The notes: a model not told the origin generated them from the sequence alone. Positions 32,501 to 43,859 are shown, numbered from the stretch's first letter. The stretch: DNA of 64,000 nt from Mauremys mutica (GCF_020497125.1 NC_059073.1:19365225-19429224), one strand, 5' to 3'. Made by a program: numbers and translations.

Positions 32501-34894
32501 CTCCTGACCCATCTTGAATCTCTGTATAATAGAGGAGCTACTAGTCGGGATGTTTGCTACCTGTGTAAGTATTTTGGGTACAAACCTGATTTCTCTTCTT
32601 TGTCCATCTCTACCAGCCTTCTGCCTTGGCCTTGTGTACAGTCTTGCAGCTGTTGGCACGAGAGCATTCGCTGCAGCTCCTTCCACTCCTCTGCCCAGTG
32701 CAACCTCACAGGGATCCTCAGTGGCAATTTGGCCCTTTGCTTTGATTTCACATGGGCTCTGTATTTTTATCAAGTGCACATCCTGTAGGCTTAATGCTTC
32801 TCTTTGGACTTCTGGTGTTACGCTTAAACACAACAAAATTCTGTTTGCTGCTTATAAAGCATAAAAAATGGCTAATACTAATATCCACTATTCTATTTAT
32901 TTATTTTAATATTTTAATTTTTACTATTTATAACCAAAACATAATTAATTATATAGCACAGTACCCATGGTACCACACTGGCCCTAGCCGCTTAGCATCC
33001 TTAATACTCCATTGATTTGTTGCTGACTGCAACAGAACAGGGTCACCTAATGAATCAGTACCTAAACCAGTATTTATCTGAAGTCTTGTTAATCACATAA
33101 AGAGTAATAGAGTTGCCCAGATCTTCAATCAGTAACTTCCCGCATGCTCTCAGAGTGCCTGCAGCAGGTAGCTCTAATTTACTGCTGGGCTAGCACTACA
33201 GAGAAATTGCCATGGTCAGTGAGTTACTGCCAACATTTTCCATGGATCACGCTGTGCCTTTTTCTAGTGGGTTCCAAAGTACTCTGTTCTTTGGGCACCG
33301 GAATGGAAGAATTCCCAGTTTTGGCAGGTGCCAAACCCTTTCCTGCCCAATGCGATGTAAATAATTATTATCCACCGGACAGGCTGCCAATTTGTATCTA
33401 ACATCGTGCGTGCACTGGCTCAGTGACCTGTTTTGATTTTAGGCTGAAAAAGAAAACTGGCCTCTAGCACACTTTGCTTATAAACCCTGCTGATCAGCAG
33501 AAGGGAAAGGTGACCTCCTTGCTGGTCTGCTGCTTTACTAAATTTCTCTGGTTCCACTCAGCCAGTTGTTCTCCATGATTTATTTTGTGGAGAAAGCACA
33601 TAGCTGCAAAAAGTTTCATTGTCCATTTTTACTGTGACAATCACAGCCTCTGTCCTCTTCTCCTACAATGTTGCAGAAGTGCTTTGGACTGGAGTGGCAG
33701 CAGCTCAACAGAACTCAGGGCTGTCTACGTGGGAAATGTGAGGGTTTTCTTTGGTATAACCTTAGGTTTTTTTTCAGCTTAAACTTCCTTGCATCCTCAC
33801 ACACTGAAAAAAAGAATGTATCTGGCATCTTTTCCTGCTTTAGTTAATCTGCTTTGGAAGCACCATAACTATTTCAGAATAAATTATACAAGTATAACGT
33901 TTGTGTGGATGCATCCCTGTTTTGGATTAATTATTGTGCTTCTGGCAGTCCTCCTGCTGCTGTGCTAAGCTACATTGCTCCACATCTGCATCAGCCTGTC
34001 TGTTTACCTCTGTGCCCTCTACTGCTCTAGCTGTCATCTCCCCAGGCAGCCAGGTCTGCTCTTTTTTTGATTCCAGCTTGTGGCAAGTTCACACATACAG
34101 TCACATCCTGATTATAGTTGCAGTGCCCAGTGCTTCTGCATGATCCAATCTGGAGGTCCTAGATTTGCTTGGCCTCTGGTGGGCGGAGCATGGACAAGTC
34201 CCATCTTGGCAGTCCAGTGAATGCTGTTCAGATTTGAGTGGTCAGAGGAACAAATGCGGGAGAAGAAGCAATGGCACAGTGACTCCTGCAGGAAGTAGCT
34301 TCAGGCAGCATGAACAAAGCAATGTGAACACCCTCTTTCAGGATAGTTATACCTGTACAGTTATAGGAGAAGAAACATACTGGAAAAACTTTTCCTATAT
34401 AGACAAGTGCTGACAAGGGAGGCTGAAGCTGGGACCATTAGGAAGGTAGCCAACACCAGCATCGCTCCTTTGGATGTGCCTCAGTGAGGCAAAGATGGAA
34501 GCCCTGCCTACTCAGAGCAAGTCTTGATGGATGATTGAGCAAGGCTGGGGGATGACATGAGAACACCCTGGAAGACTGTTCTGTGGTGAGACTTGCCAAT
34601 GTGTCTGTCAGTACTAGAGCCGTTTCTCATGTCCTAGATCCCTTCCAGATTCCCAGCAAGACTACAGAACCACCGAAGGAGAAACTGCTGGGCAGAAAAT
34701 CAACCCAAGGTATTACACAGACAAGATGAGGCTGGGAAAGGACTTTGGGGTTTAGGTTGGTACTCACGCAATGCAACAGGATCAATGAAGCTTATAGGAA
34801 TGTACCTCACTATTCTGTCTCAGTGCTTTGCTTTAATGAGCTCTCCATAACTGGGAATATCATTTATTATGGCAGTGCTGGAGGCCCCAAATGA
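32501..34894. other. Intronic stretch of 2.4 kb, no element recognised
   Basis: The longest run without an assignable repeat apart from scattered short phrases. Minus-strand frames at 32495-32836 and plus-strand 32514-32864 overlap head-on and show no known domain. Being relatively repeat-free, it is a better candidate than its neighbours for conserved intronic sequence. Confidence 0.35.
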
Positions 34895-35085
34895 CACTGG
34901 AGCCCCCGAGGTGCTAGGCACACTCTACGGCACAGCCTCTGCCCCCAAAGAACTTACAATCTAAATAGGTGAGACGAAGGCTGTGAGAAAGGAAATGTTT
35001 TTCTCCCCATTTTTAGGGTAGAGAACTGAGACACAGTGACATTGACTTCTGCAAGGTCATGCAGGGAATCTTTGGCAGAGCCAGG
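34895..35085 (+). repeat. MIR-like SINE
   Basis: AGAACTTACAATCTAAATAG, GTAGAGAACTGAGACACAGT, GCAAGGTCATGCAGGGAATC and GGCAGAGCCAGGAAG follow the order seen at 26095-26345. Confidence 0.75.
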
Positions 35086-35110
35086 AAGGAGAGGATGTAA
35101 TCATAATTAA

Positions 35111-35765
35111 GGCTGCATGTCTGTCACGGAGGTCACGGATTCCATGACTTTCTATGACCTCCGTGACTTCTGCAGCGGCCGATGCTGGCTCAGGGGCTAC
35201 CTGAGCTGGTCAGCCTCTGGGCCAGAAGCAACCGCAGTTTGGGTGTGTGGGAGGGGGCTAGGGGCAGGAGTTTGGGATGTGGGGTGGCACTTACCTTGGG
35301 ATGGGGAGCTCCTGAGCTCCCACTGGCATGTCCCTGCAGCTCCTAGGCAGAGGGGCCAAGGGGCTCCACATGCTGCCCGTGCCTGCAGGCCCCACATCTG
35401 CAGCTCCCATTGGCCATGGTTCCTGGCCAATGGGAGCTGCAGAGTCGGTGCTTGTGGCGGGAGCGGTGCACAGAGCCACCCTGGCTTTCCGTCCCCCTAG
35501 GAGCTGCAGGGACACATGGAGCCAAGTAGGGATCCTGTCAGCCTCACCAATCCCCCTCCCATCACCAGCGGGAGTCCAAGGCCATTTCCCCCCGCACCCA
35601 CAGCACCCCCGGACTGCCCGCCCAGAGCACCCAGGGCCCCCACTCAAGTTTTAGTTAGAGATATATAGTAAAAGTCATGGACTGGTCACTAGCCCTGAAT
35701 TTTTGTTTACTGTCCATGACCTGTCCAAGACTTTTACTAAAAATACCTGTGACTAAAACATAGCC
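35111..35765. mobile_element. TTAA-flanked DNA element (piggyBac-like target)
   Basis: TTAA borders the element on both sides (35107-35110 and 35766-35769), with GGCT...AGCC termini. A subterminal hairpin GTCACGGAGGTCA / TGACCTCCGTGAC sits at 35124-35168, and further TAAAAGTCATGGAC / GTCCATGAC pairs occur on the right. The interior is GC-rich and codes nothing. TTAA duplication is diagnostic for piggyBac, but the termini are not the canonical type. Confidence 0.65.
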
Positions 35766-36484
35766 TTAATCATAATACATTTCCACCTGTAAATGGAATA
35801 GGTTTCTGTTATGTTCATGGCATACAAACAGAGAATTTAAATAAAAACCATCATAGTCTTGCTGGAAGGCTGCAATGTAACACTACTTTTTATTCTCAGA
35901 ATCCAAAACAGTAACACACTATCTAACAACAGAGAGCGATAAAGCAGGCTGCTCCCTAAGGCAGAGAGGCACAACTTGCCCCACCTTGTTCTAGGCTGCT
36001 TCTTTCCAGCCTGCCTGCTGCTCCCAGATTGCACACTTCACTACAGAGCCCCCTGGCCTGACTGCAAACTGGATCAGGAAACCTCCTTCCCCACACACTC
36101 TTAAAGTGATGGCTTGCAATTCCAACACAGTCCTCCATACATCACACTTTCCTAGTTTCACACTGAACTGCTGTCCCATTTGGGATTTGGACCATCATCT
36201 GTGAAAGAAGATTTGCCTGGTAGATAGCAACAAACATAGATGCCAACTTGCTCCCTCCTTCAGGCTCTTTATTTCAGCTTCACTCCACCTGGCCTCTGTG
36301 CCCCTTTCCCCTATACTACCTTTAACATCCACATTACTCTCCTTGTCTCTCTTTCTAGCCCACCCCTCCCAAGTAACACCCCCACCCAAATTAAAACAAA
36401 CCAGCCAGTTCATGGCACTCATTTGACGTGTGCAGACCCTCACTCTGCTTGTGTCTCTCTTTCTTACTCCAGCCCTGTGTCTGT
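35766..36484. other. Intronic stretch, nothing recognised
   Basis: No assignable element or gene. Confidence 0.3.
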
Positions 36485-36600
36485 CTTGTCTATATAGAGA
36501 GTAAATCCTTCGGAATAGGGACTTGTCTCTTATTTTATGTTTGTAAAGTGCCTGGCATACTGGCATCAGATGGAGTTCTTAGGCACTAATGTAATACAAA
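36485..36600 (+). repeat. Old LINE/SINE tail
   Basis: GGAATAGGGACTTGTCTCTT, TGTAAAGTGCCTGGCATACT and TTAGGCACTAATGTAATACA reproduce the usual order of an L2/MIR-type 3' tail (age-worn). Confidence 0.55.
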
Positions 36601-37860
36601 CAAATACATCATAATAATATGGCTGTTTAGTTTCATTGTGTTTTTTTTTAAATAAGGTTTTTAGTCCTAAGGAGTACATGGTCTAGACAAGAATTACTTC
36701 TGCCATTTTATATATAATAGATATGCTAAGATGTGGATTCAACTGAGTAAATCACCTGCTTATAAAAATGTTTGAGCATGCACTGTATTTAGCTGATCAT
36801 AGAGAGGTATTTACATAGTTCCAGGAAGGTAAGTAATGAATGTTCTACATCTTTCCGTTTAACAGTATTCCCCCTTTCTCCCTCCTCCAATCTAATACGA
36901 TGGTCCAATCCTGTGAAGTGCTGAGTGTCTCCTGCAAGGTGTTAAATTCCTTCAGCTCCCACTACGTGTGGACACCCTAATTAATTAAGTTAAGTTAATT
37001 AAGTTTAATTAAATGAATTTATAAATGCTAGAGGATAATTTTACAGCATCAGTGGAAATTTGGATGCCAGCGCCCCTCCCCCCAACCCCTTATACTTCCC
37101 TACCCTGCTTGTCTCCTCCCTTCATTCCTCCCCAAAACATACTCCTCTCAGGAGCCACCTAAACCACAGTCATTACAAACAACTACCTCCAATGTAATCC
37201 AGAAGACAACTGCACCTCTGTTGTTATCGTCACTTAAACACCATCCCTGCAAAGACTAAAGCACATGCTTAATTTTAAGACCTGGAGTAGGATTCACTGA
37301 AGTCAATGAAATAAACGTGTTTAAGTGCTTTACTGGGTCAGGGCCAGCGTGCTCAGCCCCTTACAGTATCAAGCCCCTGATAAGTGAGGGGAAGTTCGAG
37401 TGATGGACCTTGGATAAGAAGCCCCTTTTAGCTGGATAAAACCCTCTATCATCTCATTTGTCCCAAGGCTTAAAATACTATAAGCAAGAATTAAGGTCCC
37501 TGATCCTGCGAAGACTTATGTACATGCTTAATTTGATTAAAATGGGACCACTCACAATGTTCAAGGACTTAAGACTATCAGATGCTGAGAGTATGAGGAG
37601 CTCTTGGGGCCTTGGGCAGCTGCGTGTACTTATGAATGAGCCTTTGCAGTGTCTGGATGAAGATTGATAACTTGTTTATTATCCTTCTATCAAAACACCT
37701 GCCAGGCCTGGAATTGCAAATGAACAGAAGACACGTCAGGTATCTCTTGGCCAAGTGAACTACAAATCACATTGTTCAGTCACTGAAATTGTTTGTAAAG
37801 TAGTATGTTGATCTTAGGGACAAATGAAAGATTCTGTCAGACCCTTTGTAAAGGGTAACA
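36601..37860. other. Intronic stretch with weak repeat phrases
   Basis: The phrases at 37260-37345 and 37495-37560 (ACATGCTTAATTTTAAG, AAGTCAATGAAATAAAC) belong to an old amniote repeat also seen at 13170 and 45735. A TTAATTAAGTTAAGTTAATT cluster lies near 36980. Otherwise unassigned. Confidence 0.35.
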
Positions 37861-37870
37861 CAATTGGCTG

Positions 37871-37999
37871 TCAAGTATCAGAGGGGTAGCCGTGTTAGTC
37901 TGGTTCTGTAAAAGCAGCAAAGAATCCTGTGGCACCTTATAGACTAACAGACGTTTTGCAGCATGAGCTTTCGTGGGTGAATACCCACTTGGTCGGATG
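37871..37999 (-). mobile_element. Short retroposon with a 10-bp target duplication
   Basis: 129 bp from TCAAGTATCAGAGGGGTAGC to ACTTGGTCGGATG, exactly flanked by CAATTGGCTG (37861-37870 and 38000-38009). The family (GTGTTAGTCTG ... GCATGAGCTTTCGTGGGTG) is very abundant in turtles and crocodilians; I vaguely recall a Penelope-like classification but cannot confirm it. A related copy in opposite orientation is at 56948-57074. Confidence 0.8.
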
Positions 38000-38009
38000 C
38001 AATTGGCTG

Positions 38010-38960
38010 GAAAGGGAGTTACACAAATGACCACCAAACTGAGTAAATACATTTTGTAGCGCTAATCGCATCTCTGCTATAGATTCCATGTTTCTAATGA
38101 TTTTATGACTCCAGTGTTTTTGAGCTCAGCAAATTCTTTTATAGACCTTCCCTCTAGTCCTAGTCATATTGGACAAACTGTAATAACGATACAACTGTGG
38201 CTCTGTTGTCCAAGCTTACACCTCAATCACTCTGAAATCTGTGGAAGCTTCATGCTGATCCTGAAACTTTTCCTGCCTGCTCGTTTTCAACATCTATTTA
38301 AATTCTTATTTTGCACTTTATAAGATATGCCTCTTATGAATCTATATATCAAAATTAGCAGTTTGTCTGGGAACAAATCAGAATTAGAATAGCTTCCCAG
38401 AGCAACGTTACAATAGTAATTGTTAATGCTTGACACTAGCACAGCATCTTCTCATCTGAGGATCTGTCACTGGGTGGTCCCCTGGCTGCCTTTTCTAGCC
38501 TCGGTATCTGATCACCACAACTCGGGTGTCCTTAATCACCACCTTGCTTTCAGCAGGCCACAGGCAAGAGTGTTATTTTCATACTATTTACGGCTCCCTC
38601 CGCTTGTTTCTGGGGAAGGGTACAGCAAATCCTGCCTTCCTCTGCCTTCCTTCAGGCAAGTCCTTCCTGTCTGCTTATACAGTCCCAGCTGCTGGGGGTT
38701 TCACCCAATTATCCCCTCAGCTGTATCTCTGCTCATTTAACTGGCACCCTCTGCCAACTTCCTGTCTTTCACTCTGGTTCAAACTCATGTATATTGGTGG
38801 GGATTTAAGTTACAGGAGGCTGAATCAGTTGCTGACTCAGCACACTGTGTTACAGGCTTTCAAACACTTTCCATAATAGATGTATATCTATTCCCATTTT
38901 ACAGATGGGGGAAATTGACGGACAGCTAAATAGAAGAGTAGGGAGGTGATATTACCTCTG
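38010..38960. other. Intronic stretch, MIR scrap near its end
   Basis: CCATTTTACAGATGGGGGAA at 38895-38915 is a MIR-core phrase. The rest is unassigned. Confidence 0.4.
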
Positions 38961-39147
38961 TTTATGGCATTGGCCACAGCTGGAGTTCTGTGTCCAGTTT
39001 TAATGCCAACACTTGAGGAAGGATGTTGAAAAATGGGAGAGGGTACAGAGAATTGCTGCAAGAATGATCTGAATTCTGGAAAATATATCTTAGACTGAAC
39101 ACCTCTACATCTAGTTTATTTAAAGAACACTGAGAGGTAACTGGATC
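38961..39147 (+). mobile_element. CR1/L3-like LINE, sense, left segment
   Basis: The + strand reads LEFCVQF (GGAGTTCTGTGTCCAGTTTT) and the region after it aligns with the CR1 copies at 32130 and 47650. Cut at 39147 by the hAT; continues at 40985. Confidence 0.8.
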
Positions 39148-40029
39148 CAGGGCCGGCTCTAGGTTTTTTGCCGCCTCAAGCAAAAAAAAATTTGGCTGCC
39201 CCCTGTCCCAGCCCTAGGCTTCCCCCCCCACCCCCCTGCTGCCCCAGCCCTGGGCTCTCCCCCCCCCCACACCCCCTGCCGCCTCAGCGCTGGGCTTCCC
39301 CCATTCCTCCCCTACCAGTGCCCTCCCCCTGCCGCCCCAGCCCTGGGCTCCCCACTTCCTCCCCACCAGTGCCCCCCACCCCACACACCTCCTGCCGCCC
39401 CAGCCCTAGGCTCTCCCCCCCCCCACCTGCACCCTCCTTCCACCACAGCCCTGGGTCACTGGTAACTCGCTCCCAGGGTGGGTCATTCAGCAGGAATTTT
39501 GGATGTGCACAGAACACACACAGGATTGGTTCCCATATGGTTACAGAGCTGCAGTAAAGTGCAACAATTTTCAGCTTGTGTGATTGGAGGATATCTGGAT
39601 GCATATTATAAGACTGTCCTCCATAAATGAGGAAAAGTTGAGGTGCCTTTATTATTCTTTTGTTCCACTCTTTGTTTCTATGGGGAATTTGCCAATGCAA
39701 TATCACTGTCTTCCTTTTAAACAAACAAACAAACAAAAAGGCAATGGCTGTTGAAAATAGCAATTCCAGTGCTAATAAGCATTTCTTGCTCAATTTTATC
39801 CTATTTTTTCTACAGCAAGTTACAGTGGATCAGTATATTTGATTTGGGAGAAATAAAGTAACAGCTGCCCAAACTGAGCTTGAGCACTCCTGAATTTTGA
39901 GGTGTTCAAATCTGGAAGGAAGGTGCTGCGTGTGTGTCTGGGGGGGGGGGGGGGGGCTGTGAGTTCCACGGGGGAGCACGGCAGCATGTTTGGATGGGCA
40001 GGGAGATGGGGTTTGGATGGGGCAGAGGT

Positions 40030-40620
40030 TTGGGGGGCAGTCAGGGGCAGGGAGAAGGAGGGGTTAGATGGGTCAGGGGTTTGGGGGGGCAGTCAGGGGA
40101 CAAGCAGCGGTTGGATAGGCATGGGCAGGGGCGGATCTAGGCATTTTGCCGCCCCAAGCATGGCAGGCAGGCTGCCTTCGGCGGCTTGCCTGCGGAGGGT
40201 CCGCCGAAGCCGCGGGACCAGTGGACCCTCCGTGGGACCAGCGGACCCTCCGCAGGCAAGCCGCCGAAGGCAGCCTGCCTGCCGCCCTCGTGGCGACCGG
40301 CAGAGCGCCCCCCGCGGCTTGCCGCTCCAGGCACGCACTTGGCGTGCTGATGCCTGGAGCCGCCCCTGGGCATGGGAGTCCCAGGGGTTTGTCAGGGGAC
40401 AGGTAGGGGGTGGGGGTCTCAGGAGGGGGCAGTTGGACACAAGGAGAAGGGAGGCTTAGATAGGGGGTGGGGTCCCAAGGGGCAGTTAGGGGCAGGGGTC
40501 CCAGGAGGGGGCAATCAGGGGACAAGGACCAGTGGCGCTTAGATAGGGGGTGGGGTCCCGGGATGATCAGGGGACAGGGAGCAGGGGGGGTTGGATGGGT
40601 TGGGGTTTCTGTGGGGGGCA
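40030..40620 (+). repeat. Degenerate tandem repeat within the hAT
   Basis: GGGGCAGTCAGGGGACAAG-type units recur at irregular spacing, apart from the nested hAT. Confidence 0.7.
40126..40368. mobile_element. hAT MITE nested in hAT, perfect 8-bp duplication
   Basis: Ends CAGGGGCGGATCTAGG and CCTGGAGCCGCCCCTG; GGCATGGG flanks both sides exactly (40118-40125, 40369-40376). Same family as 3367-3519 but 243 bp, with an internal GCCTTCGGCGGCTTGCC / GGCAAGCCGCCGAAGGC inverted pair. Confidence 0.96.
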
Positions 40621-40792
40621 GTCGGGGGGGGGGAGTGGATGGTGGCAGGGTGGGGCTTCCCTCCCCCTGGAGTGTCCTGTTTTTTGAATGTTAAAATATG
40701 GTCTCCCTACCATTCGCAGTGCAACAATCCACTAACAGCAGGCTGCAGCATGAGGTTCCCCCTCCTTCCTTTCCGGTTGGTAGTGGCCAAGG

Positions 40793-40812
40793 GAATGCTG
40801 GGAAATGTAGTT
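40793..40812 (-). promoter_or_regulatory. ZNF143/THAP11-like motif inside the hAT
   Basis: The minus strand reads AACTACATTTCCCAGCATTC, close to the ACTACAATTCCCAGCATGC consensus. A second weaker site (AACTACAGTCCCAGAACCC) lies at 40859-40877 on the + strand. Binding is not shown by sequence alone. Confidence 0.5.
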
Positions 40813-40984
40813 CTTTCCCTGCTCCAGGGCTGGCTCTGTGGGTAGGTAGCTAACCAAGGAACTACAGTCCCAGAACCCTCTGTTGGTTCTCAGCTCCCAT
40901 GCTGGATCCCTGCCGCCCCTGCAAATGGGCTGCCCCAAGCAGGTGCTTGCTTTGCTGGTGCCTAGAGCTGCCCCTGACTGGATC

Positions 40985-41345
40985 ACAGTCTATAGTCACC
41001 TAGGCAAGGAAGAGGCATGTGATAATCTAGCAGACAAAGACATAATAGGATACAGTGACTGGAAACTGACATCAGCAAAATTGAAACTGGAAATAAGGTG
41101 AAATTTTTAACAGTACGCGTGATTAACCACTGGAACAGATCACCAAGGGATGTAGTAAAATTTCCATTACTAGGAATCTTTTGGTCAAGATTAGATAGTT
41201 TTTCTAAAAGATTTGCAGTTGTTTAACCATAAATTATTGGGTTTGATGCTGGAAGATTTCTGAAATCAAATATCTGGCCTGTGCTCTGCAGGAGGTTGGA
41301 TGACATAAGCATAATGGTCCCCTTTGGCCTTAAAAATCAATGTAT
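40985..41345 (+). mobile_element. CR1/L3-like LINE, sense, right segment
   Basis: Continuation of 38961-39147: GGAAATAAGGTGAAATTTTT, GATTAACCACTGGAACAGAT and the terminal GGAGGTTGGATGACATAAGC..AATGGTCCCCTTTGGCCTT, the typical 3' end of old CR1/L3 copies. Confidence 0.85.
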
Positions 41346-41455
41346 CTGACTTGCCTATGATGACACAGTAAGACACTAGCAAAATTTGGAATGGAATCCA
41401 GGTTTGTTCATTCCCACTCCCCCGTTCTAACCAGTAGACTGCTGTGCTTTGCACA
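41341..41455 (-). repeat. MIR-like fragment
   Basis: ACTTGCCTATGATGACACAG and GGAATGGAATCCAGG followed by CTAACCAGTAGACTGCTGTG resemble the MIR core and tail. Orientation uncertain. Confidence 0.5.
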
Positions 41456-42159
41456 GAGCAAATCTATCAGCAGTAGAACAAAGGCACATATCAGCGACTC
41501 TGGCTCCCAGCGTCGTGCTATACCTTTCTGGCTGCACAGCCTTTGAAAGTCCAGCATGAGTTTTTCAAGATGAGCAGTGAGCATTTCTGACCTGATTTTC
41601 TACATGCATCTCCTAGCAAAAGTTGAAGACAGTCATTTATCATGGATGGCTTTAAATCCGGGGGGACCAGATGGGGTTTCTCTGTCCTGTGGCTTTACAG
41701 ATAGCTTGGGCATGCAAAGCAAAACACCAGGGAAAAAAAATCAATAGAAAACTCTGAGAAAAGCGTTGCCGCTGCTAAATTCTGTTTTTAAAATAAATAA
41801 CGGTGCTAGGTATTCATATGAGATAGCTCAGCTCTTCTGTGAAACAATCTAGATAGATTTAGAGTAGAGGCAATGAATTATTTTAAGAAGTCAATTTTTT
41901 ATATTTACTCTTGAAACCAGTTTAGTCCTTTAGCTGGTATGTATTGAAATACTGCACAGTATGTAGTGTTGAGAAGGGAGAAGCCAAGATTTGCAAAAGT
42001 ACCTAATGGTTTTAGTTGCCTCACTTTTTGGATGCCCAGGTTGAGACACCCCTACAGAGCCTGATTTTCAGAGGGAAGATGCTCAAGTTGGGCACCCAAA
42101 ATCACTAGTAACTTCTCTGAAACCCTGGCTATTTTTTTAATGGCTTGAGCAGAGGAATG
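41456..42159. other. Intronic stretch, nothing recognised
   Basis: A segment at 41990-42130 may be a decayed relative of the small hairpin MITEs (AAGTACCTAATGG...). Not certain. Confidence 0.3.
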
Positions 42160-42300
42160 GGATTCAGGACTCCTGGCCTCGTTTCTCAGCTCTGCCATCG
42201 ACCTTCAGAAGTCATTTAAGCGGTGTGCTTCAGTTTACTCATTTGTAAAATAAATGTAATAGATCCCAGTATCTCAGCGGTTTTGTAGGTCTAATCAGTT
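42160..42300 (-). repeat. MIR-like fragment
   Basis: GCTCTGCCATCGACCTTCAG and GTGCTTCAGTTTACTCATTT followed by GTAAAATAAATGTAATAGAT match the MIR core read from its other strand. Confidence 0.65.
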
Positions 42301-42344
42301 GATGATGATTACCTACGGGTGCAGTGGATTTTTCATGACTTGCA

Positions 42345-42500
42345 GTGTTTGAATCCGGACTGGATGTCTATTGAAAAAGATATGCTATAGCTCAAAAAGT
42401 AGATATGCAGAAGTTCTTGAAGGAGGCTGTTTGGCCTGTGTTATGCAGGAGGTCAGCCTAGAAGATCATAATGTTCCTTTGGGGCCTTAAAATCTATGTA
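42345..42500 (+). mobile_element. CR1/L3-like 3' end
   Basis: GAATCCGGACTGGATGTCTA, GGCCTGTGTTATGCAGGAGG and AATGTTCCTTTGGGGCCTTA form the typical terminal 150 bp of CR1/L3-like LINEs. Confidence 0.8.
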
Positions 42501-43328
42501 ATCTAGGTGAATAAAGTGCTTTGCAGTTACTTTTGTACACGTTTGGTGCAGAAGAAAACCTTCAGTTAATAGGCCTATACCCATAGGGATCATTGGGCAG
42601 GTATGCTTTTGCTGTATTATCTTTGCTTTACTCTCTTTGCTCTACATCACTGTGAAACCGAAATATGGATTCCAATGTATTGAACAGATCAGGGCTTCCC
42701 CTGTTGTGCAAGTAGTGAAAGAGCAGAAAATTGCAGACAAGAGAAGCGAAATTTTACAAGGCTCTAGAGTGGTTTCAGTTGTGCATCATGTTTAGGATTT
42801 TATAGGAAGTGAGGTGAGCAGCACTAGCATCTTGCATATTTTTCAAATACTGTAACCTTGAGGCAGCTTTATGCATAGTATAGGACCTCTGACTGTTAGT
42901 GGCAGGAGGTAGCTCTCTGAGTGCACAGCCTTGGAAAGGCTGAGATGAGCTTTTAAAGATGAATTATTTAAACTGAGCCTTGCCAGCCTCATAAGCGTCT
43001 TCCAGCAAAAGTTGATGATAAACTCACTTGTCATGGATGACTGTAAATCCATGACGAACGCAGGGGGGTTTCCCTGTCACATTGGCCTGCAAATAGCTTG
43101 ATGCTGCAGTAATATGCAACCCAAATTGGAGGGAGCCTCAGGATGGGGAAAATACCCTTTTCAAAGTGCTTGGATACTAATGCTAAAAATTAAAGATATG
43201 AGTGGAATCCTGGCCCCTGGCACTTTTGTTGTTGACTTCAGTAAGGTGAAGATTTCATCCATGGTCTAATTGTCCTAGCACAGGAGTGAGGTCTAATGTA
43301 GCTTTGACCAGAGGCCATGTCTGTACTA
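42501..43328. other. Intronic stretch, nothing recognised
   Basis: Two copies of a ~110-bp diverged sequence appear at 41505-41735 and 42890-43095 (TGGCTGCACAGCCTTTGAAA vs GAGTGCACAGCCTTGGAAAG; both end with GGTTTC(T/C)CTGTC), a local duplication or shared repeat. Confidence 0.4.
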
Positions 43329-43650
43329 CATAAGAGCTGCCATACTGGGTCAGACCAATGGTCCATGTAGTGCAGTATCCGGTCACTGACAATGGCCAAT
43401 AACAGAGCTTTGGGGGAGTCTGCAGAACAGGGTGATTTTTTGAGAGATCCACCCTTGTCTTCCCCTCCTGGCTTCTGGCAAGTCAGATTTAGGGTTGCCC
43501 TGCGCATGGGGTTACATCCCTGACCATATTCTTTTTGAGATGTCCACAGGAAAGGCTTAATGGGTGGGATGAATTTGATCAATGGCCCATTGTGAACTGA
43601 GTGTCCTTATTGGGCCATCAATGAATAGCTTCTAGCCCTGATGTAAATCT
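43329..43650 (-). mobile_element. CR1 LINE 3' tail, antisense
   Basis: ATAAGAGCTGCCATACTGGG, TCAGACCAATGGTCCATG and AATGGCCAATAACAGAGCTT reproduce the terminal region of the 7203 and 13350 copies. Only the last ~300 bp are present. Confidence 0.85.
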
Positions 43651-43859
43651 ATCTGTAAGGTGTCACCCAGGAACAAAAGACATGTTGGGGAGACAAATAT
43701 ATAGCCAATATTCATAACTTTAGATACCAAGATAATACATGGATTTAATCAGGATAATCATACTTGATAGACTGTGACTTTTCCATTGATGTCTTACATG
43801 ATATACAAATGCAACAGGTCTTGCACAAAGTGTAACAGTGGTAATACAAATGGTCATCT

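Larger units (their letters stand above)
39148..40976. mobile_element. hAT element, perfect 8-bp duplication, contains another hAT
   Basis: Ends CAGGGCCGGCTCTAGG and CCTAGAGCTGCCCCTG are inverted copies with few changes. ACTGGATC flanks it exactly (39140-39147 and 40977-40984). The interior has C-rich tandem units (39200-39460), a G(13+) run at 39943, and repeated GGGGCAGTCAGGGGACAxG units (40030-40620). No transposase. The apparent Pro-rich and Gly-rich ORFs are composition artefacts. Confidence 0.95.

Noticed and set aside
32495..32864. Head-on ORFs of ~115 codons on both strands
   Set aside because: Considered a processed pseudogene, but nothing recognisable and no poly(A) tail or target duplication.
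39168..39557. Pro-rich ORF and, opposite, Gly-rich ORF
   Set aside because: Pure composition effect of the C-rich tandem units in the hAT interior.
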